From: a virus | Virus record (IMG/VR): IMGVR_UViG_3300050016_000116 | Location: 35,645-99,644 of that record | Strand: one strand, 5' to 3' | Length of the DNA stretch: 64,000 nucleotides | Part shown: positions 30,365 to 37,863 of the stretch, piece by piece | How the letters are laid out: every line of letters begins with the position of its first letter | Position numbering within the stretch: position 1 is the stretch's first letter | Notes under the pieces: generated by a model | The model's database searches: none | Told to the model about the DNA's origin: nothing | Seen by the model: only the letters and a program-made list of their open reading frames with translations | Program-made: the position numbers and the translations under genes

Positions 30365-30768
30365 GCACTCGGGAGTTCGATGAGGCGCACTTCACCCGTC
30401 TTGAGGCGGATGCACGAAAGATGGGTGACCCCGAGCAGTTGGTGCGGGAGGTTGCGCACAAGAACGGGGTTCGGACCAGTGACTTGCTCAGCCGCTCGCG
30501 TCATCACCATCTCGTTCTCGCTCGATATGAGCTTTACAAGGTGTTGCGTGCGTGGGGTTGGAGCTACCCGGCGATCGGTGCGTTCGTAGGACGGGATCAC
30601 ACTACGGTCCTGGCAGCGATCAAGGTCCCTCCCGATGGAACAGTGACGTCATCTCCTTCGTATCCACATCCAGATGCTCCGGTGAAGCCAGTGAAACGAG
30701 GTCGACCGTGCCGTATCGACTACGTGAGGGATGAGAACGGGAACCTCATTCGATCCAGGCGGCACTGA
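30361..30768 (+). CDS. stand-alone DnaA domain IV-like DNA-binding protein
   Basis: 135 aa, GTG start. LLSRSRHHHLVLARYELYKVL and WSYPAIGAFVGRDHTTVLAAIK reproduce DnaA domain IV, including the DHTTV signature that reads DnaA boxes. The AAA+ domain is absent, so it cannot act as an initiator ATPase. It may bind DnaA-box-like sites to modulate replication or transcription. The tail is Pro/Arg-rich. Its TGA overlaps the start of a ribbon-helix-helix gene, giving a pair of small DNA-binding proteins. Confidence 0.8.
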   Translation: MSTREFDEAHFTRLEADARKMGDPEQLVREVAHKNGVRTSDLLSRSRHHHLVLARYELYKVLRAWGWSYPAIGAFVGRDHTTVLAAIKVPPDGTVTSSPSYPHPDAPVKPVKRGRPCRIDYVRDENGNLIRSRRH

Positions 30769-30944
30769 TGGGGCGCCCGAAGAAGCTCCAACCGTTGAAC
30801 GTGAAGCTCAACGTGATGCTGACAGAGCAGATGTTCGAGTGTCTCTTTGAGCTGGCGAAGCGGGAGGAGATCAATCCCTCCGCCATGGTCAGGGCTCTCA
30901 TCGCGAGGGAAGCGCAGCGGGTTCTCGGGCGCAGCGGGCGGTAA
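30768..30944 (+). CDS. ribbon-helix-helix (CopG/Arc-type) transcriptional regulator
   Basis: 58 aa. Basic N-terminus (GRPKKLQ), a short beta strand (LNVKLNVML), then helix EQMFECLFELAKREE, the turn INPS and helix AMVRALIAREAQRVL: a textbook Arc/CopG fold that acts as a dimer. A plausible binder of one of the palindromes in this genome, but unproven. Coupled to the DnaA-like gene. Confidence 0.78.
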   Translation: MGRPKKLQPLNVKLNVMLTEQMFECLFELAKREEINPSAMVRALIAREAQRVLGRSGR

Positions 30945-30951
30945 GAAGTGG

Positions 30952-30957
30952 TAGGGT
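30952..30957 (+). promoter_or_regulatory. -10-like TAGGGT, 7 nt before ATG 30965
   Basis: GTGGTAGGGT, TTGGCCC, ATG. Leaderless-type arrangement. Confidence 0.5.
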
Positions 30958-30964
30958 TTGGCCC

Positions 30965-31237
30965 ATGGCCAAGTCGCTCCACGATCTCGCATCCGAGGCT
31001 TCGAAGAAAGCGAAGCGCACGGGCACTCCCGAGGCACATCGTGATGCCGCTGCTGCCCAGCAGCGGGCTGCGGTGTTCGCGAAGAACGAAGGGGACCGGG
31101 AGTGCGCAGCTTCTCATGCAGAGGCAGCCGCGAAGCATCGGCGCAAGGCGAAGAAGGCAGACGAGAACTCGGACTCCTCTTCTGTCCAGGCAGAGGACAA
31201 CCCGATGTTCACCTGGGCAACGGCGAAGCAGCAGTGA
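30965..31237 (+). CDS. helical Ala/His-rich protein with AEDNPM C-terminal motif
   Basis: 90 aa. Helical repeats like those of the 23555 protein (HRDAAAAQQRAAVFAKNEGD, CAASHAEAAAKHRRKAKKA). The C-terminus (SSSVQAEDNPMFTWATAK) shares SS..AEDNPMxxW with the small Ser-rich protein at 62137. The shared tail could be a sorting, cleavage or scaffold-binding signal. GTGA overlap with the next gene. Confidence 0.65.
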   Translation: MAKSLHDLASEASKKAKRTGTPEAHRDAAAAQQRAAVFAKNEGDRECAASHAEAAAKHRRKAKKADENSDSSSVQAEDNPMFTWATAKQQ

Positions 31238-31686
31238 GCCTGGGCGCCTGGGTACGTGCGAAGGGCAAGGTGGAGGACGCGGTAGATCGTCTTCACCAGC
31301 TCCCCCCGTCCAAGTCGGGCAAGGGAGTGCGCGTGCCCTTCCCCTACGTCTCCCGGGATTCGTACAAGAGCCAGTTCTCCAACGAGGAGATCAACCACCT
31401 CATCGTGAGCGCACCGAGGAAGAGCGTTCCTCTCTCGACCCTGCACGCGATCCAGCACTCCGTCCGAGCGGACCGGGTGAAGGAGTACATCAAGTATCCC
31501 GAGGTGGTTCCCGAAGGGGCGAAGCACGCGCTGGCGCACACCCCGGTAGACGTTCCGATCGTCATCCATCACAACGGGGTGAACCTCCTGCACGATGGCC
31601 ATCATCGAGCTACCGCGTCTCAGCTCTCGGGTGAGAAGACGATCGAGGCGCGGTACATCGATCTTGACGCGGTGGTGAAGGTCTGA
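31234..31686 (+). CDS. ParB-like domain protein
   Basis: 150 aa, GTG start. VPFPYVSRDSY, SVRADRVKEYIK and, decisively, VDVPIVIHHNGVNLLHDGHHRATASQLSGEKTIEARYID, the ParB/Srx core with DGHHR. Phage proteins of this kind sit among structural or regulatory genes. Second ParB-fold protein of the window (the other at 46-741). Enzymatic activity unknown. Confidence 0.75.
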   Translation: MSLGAWVRAKGKVEDAVDRLHQLPPSKSGKGVRVPFPYVSRDSYKSQFSNEEINHLIVSAPRKSVPLSTLHAIQHSVRADRVKEYIKYPEVVPEGAKHALAHTPVDVPIVIHHNGVNLLHDGHHRATASQLSGEKTIEARYIDLDAVVKV

Positions 31687-31690
31687 AGTC

Positions 31691-31701
31691 AGCGGCACTC
31701 T
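31691..31701 (+). promoter_or_regulatory. AGCGGCACTCT motif, 6 nt before GTG 31708
   Basis: AGCGGCACTCT, CTGGGG, GTG. Same spacing with a GTG instead of ATG start. Confidence 0.45.
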
Positions 31702-31707
31702 CTGGGG

Positions 31708-32625
31708 GTGAGTGACAACAAGCTGCTTGAGAAGCTCCAGAAGCTCTATCGTCTTGCTCTCCTCAACGAGAACGAAGCCGAAGATCCCACGCGTCAGAAC
31801 GAAGCGCGCACGGCCGCATTCCTGCTCCTGAAGACAGCACGGGAGAACGGGGTGAAGATCAAGTTTGAGGTCCCCCGGCAAGCGAATGCGCCGAGGCGCC
31901 CAACGACCATCGAGGGGGTTCGGGTGGACCCGGGTGACATCTTCGAAGGGTTCATGAAGGACGTGGTGGAAGAAGCCGCACGTAGGAGGGCTGCGGGGGA
32001 AGGACCGTTTGGGAGCCCGTTCCGCCCACCTCCTGCACGCGGGAGGCGTCCTCCGTCCCAAGGGTGGTCTGGTTCCCCGCCAGTGGACGACTTCTCAGGT
32101 GGAGTTGCTCAACCGAGAAAGTCCCACTTTTCGAGGTCTGATTGCGTCATCGTCGAAGTCAGGGTGAACGGAAACCGTGATTGTGCGGTTTGCGGGGAGG
32201 TCATCCAGTCTGGGCTCATGGCGTGGATGCTCCAGGGATTCGGCTTCGCTCACCGTGGGCTGAACTACGTTGGTCACACCTGCAAGTGCGACGAAGGGTT
32301 GCAGCAGAAGTGGGAGGAAGAAAAACTACGGAAGAAGACAGATTACGTACGGGACAAGCAGTACGGACAGGGAGAAGGACCGTTTGGGAACGAGTTCCCC
32401 ACCGAGCCGACTCTCATCACTGCGAAACAGGGTGGATTCTGCAACGAATGCGACATCGGATTCGCAGTAGGGGATGACGTCTGGTGGCTCGGCGGAATCG
32501 GATTCACTCACGAGTCTTGTGGGAATGGATCGCTCAGGCAATCGCGCGCAGATCGGGAAGCACGCTCCGGGGTCAAACACGATTGGGAGGAAGTGAAGCG
32601 GGGTCGTAAGCGCAGCAATCCGTGA
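31708..32625 (+). CDS. DUF2786-like N-terminus plus two PARP/FCS-like zinc fingers
   Basis: 305 aa. Residues 1-50 (LLEKLQKLYRLAL...RQNEARTAAFLLLKTARENGV) resemble the DUF2786 helical domain. A Pro-rich linker follows, then two tandem fingers: CAVCGEVIQSGLMAWML...FAHRGLNYVGHTC and CNECDIGFAVGDDVWWLGG...FTHESC. These CxxC...H..C units look like PARP- or LIM-type fingers duplicated within the protein. They may recognise DNA ends or other phage proteins. Leaderless-type start. Confidence 0.65.
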   Translation: MSDNKLLEKLQKLYRLALLNENEAEDPTRQNEARTAAFLLLKTARENGVKIKFEVPRQANAPRRPTTIEGVRVDPGDIFEGFMKDVVEEAARRRAAGEGPFGSPFRPPPARGRRPPSQGWSGSPPVDDFSGGVAQPRKSHFSRSDCVIVEVRVNGNRDCAVCGEVIQSGLMAWMLQGFGFAHRGLNYVGHTCKCDEGLQQKWEEEKLRKKTDYVRDKQYGQGEGPFGNEFPTEPTLITAKQGGFCNECDIGFAVGDDVWWLGGIGFTHESCGNGSLRQSRADREARSGVKHDWEEVKRGRKRSNP

Positions 32626-32631
32626 TAACTT
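32626..32631 (+). promoter_or_regulatory. -10-like TAACTT, 7 nt before GTG 32639
   Basis: GTGATAACTT, CTGACGC, GTG; the hexamer overlaps the stop codon of the upstream gene. Confidence 0.4.
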
Positions 32632-32638
32632 CTGACGC

Positions 32639-33094
32639 GTGACGACCCGAAACATTGTCCGACCTCTCACCCGAGGCGACACGTTCAACTTCCAGGCGCC
32701 GGTCTACGCGGCCAACTTCGCGCTGGGGGTGAACTCTCCGTACACCGCAGGACCGTTCCCCCCGTACTCGGGACCAGGCAACACCCCTCTGGAGAACCTG
32801 ACGGGCTGGTCGGGATACTGCACCCTCAAGTACGACACTCAGGTGCCGGACCAAGCCGCGATCTACCAGGCGACCTCGGGTGTGGTCGGTGGAGTCTCCT
32901 TCCCCACTCCTGCGACGCAGGGTGTTGTCCAGGTCGTCATCCCCGGGTCTGCTACCGCGTTGCTCGCAGACGGAACGGTGACGATCCTCTACGACATCAA
33001 GCTCATCGATCCGACCGGCAACGAGTGGACGGTGGAGTCTGGTTGTATCCAGCTCTTCGCGAACGTCACGCGCGCTGCAGTTGTGCCTCCCTGA
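32639..33094 (+). CDS. putative structural protein, beta-rich
   Basis: 151 aa, GTG start fixed by the -10-like hexamer. TRGDTFNFQAPVYAANF, a strand-rich middle and DGTVTILYDIKLIDPTGNEWTVESG resemble the N-terminal beta-sandwich of phage baseplate or fibre-associated proteins (BppU-like). No confident family. Precedes the peptidase gene. Confidence 0.55.
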   Translation: MTTRNIVRPLTRGDTFNFQAPVYAANFALGVNSPYTAGPFPPYSGPGNTPLENLTGWSGYCTLKYDTQVPDQAAIYQATSGVVGGVSFPTPATQGVVQVVIPGSATALLADGTVTILYDIKLIDPTGNEWTVESGCIQLFANVTRAAVVPP

Positions 33095-33109
33095 CCTCTC
33101 GGGTAGGCT
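33081..33109 (+). promoter_or_regulatory. promoter TTGTGC-17-TAGGCT before the peptidase
   Basis: TTGTGC (33081-33086), 17-bp spacer, TAGGCT (33104-33109), then 7 nt and ATG 33117. Confidence 0.5.
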
Positions 33110-33116
33110 CCGCACC

Positions 33117-34010
33117 ATGGCGCTTTCCACTGAGTACAAGGGCAAGTACGGCAAGGGCGGTAGGAGTGACAGCGAGGCATCCCTCGCAGCGCTCGTGACA
33201 GCGGGGACTCCCCAGCTCTCGGTCCGGCACCTTCTCGGGGGTGCGATGCGTCTCCCTGCTTCGTTCTCCCTGGAGCAGTACGTCCAGTCGGTCTTCGACC
33301 AGGGGCAGACCTCCTCCTGCGTCGGATGGGCGCTCGCGCAGGCGATCTTCCTGCGATGCCTCGTGATGGGCGTGCGGATCGCGTTCCCTTCCCCCGAGTG
33401 CATCTACGTGGTCGCTCGTGCGATGGAGAGGCAGCTCCAGAACCTCACCCCGGCTCAAGCTCCTCTCGCGGACGAGGGATCAGAGCCCGCGCTGGCATGG
33501 CTCGGTCTCGCGCAGTGGGGAGCCGCGAGCAGTGATGCGTGGCCGTTCGACGCAGCGACCATCAACAATGAGCCCGATCTTGAATTGCTGGAGATCGCGA
33601 GTGCGTTCAAGGTCACCGGCTACTACAAGTTGTCATCGACGGGTGCACAGCGTTCGATCGACGTCCAGCAGGCGATCTCTTCCGGCTATCCGGTCTCCAT
33701 CGGAGTCGACGTGGATCAAGCCTTCGAGTCGTACAACGGGGGCAAGACGAACGGTGTCCCGAACTACGTCACGCAACCGGACAAGAAAGCTCTCCTGGGA
33801 GGGCATGAGCTGCATCTTGTCGGGTTCCAGAACTTCCCGAACGGGAAGACCCTCTACCGTGGCGTGAACCAGTGGACTACCGGGTGGGGTGATTCGGGTC
33901 TCTTCTGGGCGGACGATCCTTGGATCCAGGACTCGGATGCGGAAGCCACCGTGGTCACGGTTGGTCCTACGGGTCACGAAGGCGGGATGAACCGAAAGGT
34001 GGCGGCGTGA
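33117..34010 (+). CDS. papain-like (C1A-type) cysteine peptidase
   Basis: 297 aa. Active-site triad visible: QTSSCVGWALA (C68, with the preceding Gln making the oxyanion hole), GGHELHLVGF (H230, H233) and RGVNQWTTGWGDSGLFW (N251, with the N-x-W...WG-x-x-G pattern of papain-like enzymes). The segment DEGSEPALAWLGLAQWG resembles the substrate-cleft region. No signal peptide or pro-domain. Phage papain-like proteases are unusual outside prohead maturation; the lipoprotein, lysozyme and transglycosylase genes follow. A decayed paralogue lies at 19822. Confidence 0.82.
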   Translation: MALSTEYKGKYGKGGRSDSEASLAALVTAGTPQLSVRHLLGGAMRLPASFSLEQYVQSVFDQGQTSSCVGWALAQAIFLRCLVMGVRIAFPSPECIYVVARAMERQLQNLTPAQAPLADEGSEPALAWLGLAQWGAASSDAWPFDAATINNEPDLELLEIASAFKVTGYYKLSSTGAQRSIDVQQAISSGYPVSIGVDVDQAFESYNGGKTNGVPNYVTQPDKKALLGGHELHLVGFQNFPNGKTLYRGVNQWTTGWGDSGLFWADDPWIQDSDAEATVVTVGPTGHEGGMNRKVAA

Positions 34011-34360
34011 TGCGAGCAATCGGTGGAACCCTCGTGGCGCTCTTCCTCACGTGCATCGTCGGGTTGATGCTCACTGCTTGTCCGCAGCAACCCATCGTCC
34101 CTCCTGGGGATGCGGATGCGACCCCCAACCCCATCGTGGTTGTGACGACAATCAACACGTGTGCCCTGGCTTGTACGAATCTCCGAGCTGTTCCCTGTCC
34201 CGAGGGATGGAGCGTGGACGGAGGGGACACTTGCGAGGTCGTCTGCGGCAAGACCCTTGGCGGGACATTCGACATGAACCCGACGTGTCTTCTGGACCCT
34301 TCGAAGAAGACGGGGGATGCGATACGTACCTGCAAGACGGTGAAGTGCGCCGGTCACTGA
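34010..34360 (+). CDS. Cys-rich lipoprotein
   Basis: 116 aa. Signal peptide MRAIGGTLVALFLTCIVGLML with lipobox LTAC (Cys 24). A short Pro/Asp linker follows, then six Cys in a compact domain (CALACTNLRAVPC, CEVVCGK, CKTVKC). ATG overlaps the peptidase stop. Likely anchored in the host envelope: candidate superinfection-exclusion or lysis-related lipoprotein. Function unproven. Confidence 0.72.
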   Translation: MRAIGGTLVALFLTCIVGLMLTACPQQPIVPPGDADATPNPIVVVTTINTCALACTNLRAVPCPEGWSVDGGDTCEVVCGKTLGGTFDMNPTCLLDPSKKTGDAIRTCKTVKCAGH

Positions 34361-34381
34361 TTACGGCTCCCTGTCGCCTCA

Positions 34382-34441
34382 AGGACGCGTTTTCAGCCCA
34401 AGGTTGACCCGAGACCCATCCAAGGGTCGGTAGTGCGTCCT
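34382..34441 (+). promoter_or_regulatory. composite module, inverted-repeat part (copy 2)
   Basis: AGGACGC (34382-34388, followed by GTTTTC) and GCGTCCT (34435-34441, followed by AGGGGCTCCTAG) are inverted arms. The 26-bp palindrome follows at 34469. GACCCATCC occurs twice inside and after it. Non-coding gap 34361-34508. Confidence 0.65.
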
Positions 34442-34468
34442 AGGGGCTCCTAGACCCATCCGTGGTAC

Positions 34469-34494
34469 GGATTCGAAAAGCGCTTTTCGAATCC
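34469..34494. repeat. palindrome copy 7 (26 bp)
   Basis: Full 26-bp form; ends 14 nt before ATG 34509 beside AGGAGGAG. Confidence 0.97.
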
Positions 34495-34508
34495 AGGAGG
34501 AGCCCCCC

Positions 34509-35237
34509 ATGACTGTTACCGGACTCGACCTCAGCAGTGTTCAGGGAATCATCACGCCATCTCAGATGGGTTCGGTGAAGGCAAGGGGAACAAGGTTCCT
34601 CATTGCGAAGGTCGGCAACGGGAACTCCAAACCTGATCCCGACTGGCGGGTGAACTTTGATCTTGCACGCACGTTCGACTTCATTCGTGGCATCTATCAC
34701 TTCCTCTACCTTGGTCTCCCCATCGACCCGAACCACCCGGGCAGAGGACCCGAGGAGCAGGCAGAGGCACACTACAAGGCGTGTGCGGGGTTGGGTTCGA
34801 ACACGGGAGACCTCCCCGCTACCGCAGACTTCGAGTGGCCGGATTCGTCCCTCTGGGGCAAGCCCATCCCCGGGGTAGAGAACTCCGTGGTGTCGAAGGC
34901 AGCAGCTCAGGATTGCGCACTCCGCTACCTCGCCAGGTACAAGGCGCTCCAGGGTCGACCGATGATGGTCTACGGCTCTCCCTGGTTCCTCCACATGCTC
35001 GATCTCCCGGTGGAGGTGAACGAGTGCCCGCTCTGGGCAGCGGCGTACGCGAAGAACATTCCCCCGATTCATCCGTGGGCGGGATGGTCCCTCTGGCAGA
35101 CAGGGGGAGGCTCCCTTCAACGACTCCCGAGTGGAGTGCCGGTGGACACGGACGAGTGCGTGGATGAAGCGACACTCTTTCGTCTGCTGGGAACTCCCGA
35201 TCCCACCGCGGATACGGATCCCCCTCCCGCGACTTGA
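34509..35237 (+). CDS. GH25 family lysozyme (endolysin)
   Basis: 242 aa. GLDLSSVQG at the N-terminus (catalytic Asp region), FLIAKVGNG, IRGIYHFLYLG, the acidic ATADFEWPD near 105-113 with the catalytic Glu, MMVYGSPWF and WAGWSLWQ with VDTDE: the full set of GH25 (Chalaropsis-type) muramidase landmarks. Cleaves the MurNAc-GlcNAc bond. No signal peptide, so a holin is needed for release. Expressed from the composite regulatory module. Confidence 0.9.
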   Translation: MTVTGLDLSSVQGIITPSQMGSVKARGTRFLIAKVGNGNSKPDPDWRVNFDLARTFDFIRGIYHFLYLGLPIDPNHPGRGPEEQAEAHYKACAGLGSNTGDLPATADFEWPDSSLWGKPIPGVENSVVSKAAAQDCALRYLARYKALQGRPMMVYGSPWFLHMLDLPVEVNECPLWAAAYAKNIPPIHPWAGWSLWQTGGGSLQRLPSGVPVDTDECVDEATLFRLLGTPDPTADTDPPPAT

Positions 35238-35272
35238 ACGGCAGACGGAGGGGATGAACCCTTCCCGCATGC

Positions 35273-35278
35273 TAGAAC
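35273..35278 (+). promoter_or_regulatory. -10-like TAGAAC, 7 nt before ATG 35286
   Basis: ATGCTAGAAC, CGCGCGC, ATG. Leaderless-type layout. Confidence 0.4.
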
Positions 35279-35285
35279 CGCGCGC

Positions 35286-35762
35286 ATGATGACCCTTCAT
35301 GCTGCCTTGGTTGCCTACGTTCTGACCGCCATGTGCTCTTGGTTGCCGATGCGCCACTGGCAGACGCTCGACTACCAGATCATCGCAGAGGCGAGCGTCA
35401 CGGCTGCTTCAGAGGATCCCGAGGACGCCATTCAACTCGTCGCTATTGCGTCCTTCGAGAGTCGGTTCGCAGTCACCGCACACGGCAAGCTCGGGGAGAT
35501 CGGCGCGTTCCAACTTCGTCCCTTCTTCACCAAGCCAGCGTCTTGTGCGCCTTGGTCCGAGCACCCGATGACAACCTGCACCCCGACCGAGCAAGCGCGC
35601 ATGGCGCTCTACCGATGGAAGACGATGGGACGGTGTTCGTACACGGGGGAAGCGCCAGCGTCAGAGTGTCCTTTCGCAGACCACCGCTACCTGCGTGCGT
35701 TCGACTACAGCTATGCCCATCCCTTCGTTCCTCCGAGTCAAGAGGTGGTCGCGGCTCGATGA
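35286..35762 (+). CDS. lytic-transglycosylase-like protein with N-terminal signal/anchor
   Basis: 158 aa. Hydrophobic N-terminus (LHAALVAYVLTAMCSWL) as signal or anchor; then LVAIASFESRFAVTAHGKLGEIGAFQL, the SLT motif with catalytic Glu 58 and the GxxQL segment. Three later Cys may be disulfide-bonded in the periplasm. Together with the GH25 enzyme it forms the lysis or entry equipment. Confidence 0.75.
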   Translation: MMTLHAALVAYVLTAMCSWLPMRHWQTLDYQIIAEASVTAASEDPEDAIQLVAIASFESRFAVTAHGKLGEIGAFQLRPFFTKPASCAPWSEHPMTTCTPTEQARMALYRWKTMGRCSYTGEAPASECPFADHRYLRAFDYSYAHPFVPPSQEVVAAR

Positions 35763-35769
35763 CGTGAGG

Positions 35770-35775
35770 TAGAGT
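35770..35775 (+). promoter_or_regulatory. -10-like TAGAGT before 35795
   Basis: GAGGTAGAGT followed by a leader with CTGGAGG and ATG 35795. Confidence 0.35.
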
Positions 35776-35794
35776 GCTTCCTCTGGAGGCGCTC

Positions 35795-36382
35795 ATGTCC
35801 GAAACAACCAACGATCACTTCATCGTCACCCACGATCCCGAGAACGAGTATTGGGACGGCTCTCTCGTCTCTCCCGGGGTCAAGGACCAGCTCGAAGCTC
35901 GGGGAGTTGTTCTGCTCCCCACCCTTCCCATGCTCTTCCGGCTCTCGGGAGTCGGAGGGTACGCGAAGCGCGCATGGGGAGCGGGGCTCTCCCTGGGGGC
36001 CACCCAACCTCGCATCCACGCGCCGCTGACGATGTACTGCTCAGCGCAGCACGCAGCGCTCCATTGGGCAGCGCGGCTCATCCCGGAGCCCGACTTCCTG
36101 AAGAAGCTTGACCGGGACATCCCTGAGCTTCTCGTGGGGTTCCTCAAGATCTCGATCGACGCTTCCCAGGTCATCGCGAACAAGGCAGGCGTCACCCCGC
36201 GGGACTCGGGGGTGGACATCCGGGCGCTCACGAAGATGAAGCTTTCGAAGACGGGGGACTTTCTAGTCCAAGGCAGCGCGACGATCCGGTGCCCGACAGA
36301 CGGTCACTACGGCTTCGGGCTCTACGGGTATGCCCCGGGTCTGAGGCTCGTTTGGGCTGCGGTCTCCCAAGCGGCTCAGTAG
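35795..36382 (+). CDS. hypothetical protein
   Basis: 195 aa from ATG 35795 (TGGAGG upstream). Mixed fold: FIVTHDPENEYWDGSLVSPGVKDQLEARGVVLLPT, YCSAQHAALHWAARLIPE, and a C-terminal beta part (GDFLVQGSATIRCPTDGHYGFGLYGY). No family recognised. Confidence 0.65.
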   Translation: MSETTNDHFIVTHDPENEYWDGSLVSPGVKDQLEARGVVLLPTLPMLFRLSGVGGYAKRAWGAGLSLGATQPRIHAPLTMYCSAQHAALHWAARLIPEPDFLKKLDRDIPELLVGFLKISIDASQVIANKAGVTPRDSGVDIRALTKMKLSKTGDFLVQGSATIRCPTDGHYGFGLYGYAPGLRLVWAAVSQAAQ

Positions 36383-36402
36383 CAAGTAGGGGCTCTCTCG
36401 TG

Positions 36403-36408
36403 TAGGTT
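36403..36408 (+). promoter_or_regulatory. -10-like TAGGTT before lipoprotein gene 36437
   Basis: GTGTAGGTT, leader with CAGGAGG, ATG 36437. Confidence 0.35.
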
Positions 36409-36436
36409 CCTCCTTCAGCAGGAGGTTCACCTACCG

Positions 36437-37003
36437 ATGCGCTCTACGCTTGCCAGGAAGGCTCACCCAGGTCGAATCCTTCTCGTCTTCGCCGCAATGA
36501 TTGCGGTGGCAATCGTCGCATGTGCGCGATTCGACCTTCTCGTACGAGCCCCAGCAGGTTCGATCGTGGATGCGTCTGTCGATGCGTCGATGGGGGTCAC
36601 CACGAACGTCAAGGTGGAGTACGTGGCGGTGAACGGAGAACCGCTTCAACAGCCGAAGCACTTCGGTGCGGTGGCAACGTTCGTAGATCCCTTCTCCTAC
36701 CTCACGGGCACTTGCTCAGCCTGCGATGGAGGGATCTGCAACGTTGCTATTGCGACCGGGTTCTACGTCACTGGACTCGCCATGCACGCCACTGCGGATG
36801 GGGGAGCTTTGACAATCACCCCGAGTGGTCCCCAGGTGACCGACGCACAACCAGGAGGCGCGATTCCCATCCCCGCGGGTGGCTTCTCGCTCGCGCGACC
36901 GAGCATCAACGGGAGCCAGAGCGAGCTGGGCAACGCATCCAACTTCCAGTTTTCGGGGTGTGATTCTTACTTCCTTGCGCTCCAGAAGGGTGTGGGTCCG
37001 TGA
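36437..37003 (+). CDS. lipoprotein
   Basis: 188 aa. Basic N-terminus, hydrophobic segment ILLVFAAMIAVAIVAC with lipobox IVAC (Cys 31), then a VDASVDAS linker like those of myxobacterial secreted proteins. A beta-rich domain follows with a CSACDGGIC cluster and GFYVTGLAMHATADGG. It lies between lysis genes and fibre-like genes. Probably envelope-anchored during infection. Confidence 0.7.
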   Translation: MRSTLARKAHPGRILLVFAAMIAVAIVACARFDLLVRAPAGSIVDASVDASMGVTTNVKVEYVAVNGEPLQQPKHFGAVATFVDPFSYLTGTCSACDGGICNVAIATGFYVTGLAMHATADGGALTITPSGPQVTDAQPGGAIPIPAGGFSLARPSINGSQSELGNASNFQFSGCDSYFLALQKGVGP

Positions 37004-37004
37004 G

Positions 37005-37862
37005 ATGGTTGCTGCTGCCCTCACGTTCGTCCAAGGGTTGACGGTAGGCATCGCGGGACAAGCGCTCTACGGCGCACTCGCGGCTGCCGTCGTGGTCAGC
37101 AACGGGAACAACACGGGCGTCGCAGTCTGGACGTACACCGTGATCGACGTTCCTCCGGGGAGCGTGGTCCCCACGGGAGTTGTCCAAACGGGGTTGACGC
37201 CCACGTGGACGTTCTTTCCGGACGTCACGGGTGGCTACCTTGTCGAGGTCACGGTCACCGATGCCTTCGGGAACACGGTTTCCGACATCCGGTGCTTCGG
37301 GGTCAAGGAGGCGCACGGGCTCTTCCAACCGCCATTCGCAGCCAACGCGGCGATGCTGAACTTCAGCAACGGCAAGCGCGGCTGGGCAGTCATCATGGAG
37401 GCGTGGTTCACGTACATCCTCACGATCGGGGGTGGAGGCGGTGGAGGGATCATCCCACCGACCGCGGTGAACAACGCGGGCATGACTTCCGTTGTGCTTG
37501 CTGCGCTCGTGGCTTCGAACACAAACGCAGGGGCACGTCTTGCAGTCGATTGCTCAGCAGGATCGGTTGCTATCGGAATGCCAGCTCTCCCCGCGGGTAC
37601 TCCGGTCATCATCACGATCGTGAAGGGTGATCCTTCGGTTCATGCGGTCACCCTCACGGGACCGGGTGGACAGACGATCCAGCATCAGAATGGACCGATG
37701 ACTGCGACGTATACCACTGCTCCCCCGACTCTCCAGGACACTACCCTCTCCGCGGGTACGTCCGCAGTCACGAACATCTGGGTGTTCGATGCTCCCGGGT
37801 ATCTCGGGACTACGAGTGTTTACAGCGCGAGCAACGCAGCCGGCAGCTACACGGTGAACTGA
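37005..37862 (+). CDS. fibre-like structural protein with Ig/PKD-like domain
   Basis: 285 aa (ATG 37005, one base after the lipoprotein stop). Residues 30-100 look like a PKD/Ig-type domain (GVAVWTYTVIDVPPGSVV...GGYLVEVTVTDAFGNTVSD). A Gly7 linker near 148 is followed by a beta-rich domain (ARLAVDCSAGSVAIGMPALPAG). No signal peptide. Likely decoration or fibre protein. Confidence 0.6.
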   Translation: MVAAALTFVQGLTVGIAGQALYGALAAAVVVSNGNNTGVAVWTYTVIDVPPGSVVPTGVVQTGLTPTWTFFPDVTGGYLVEVTVTDAFGNTVSDIRCFGVKEAHGLFQPPFAANAAMLNFSNGKRGWAVIMEAWFTYILTIGGGGGGGIIPPTAVNNAGMTSVVLAALVASNTNAGARLAVDCSAGSVAIGMPALPAGTPVIITIVKGDPSVHAVTLTGPGGQTIQHQNGPMTATYTTAPPTLQDTTLSAGTSAVTNIWVFDAPGYLGTTSVYSASNAAGSYTVN

Positions 37863-37863
37863 C

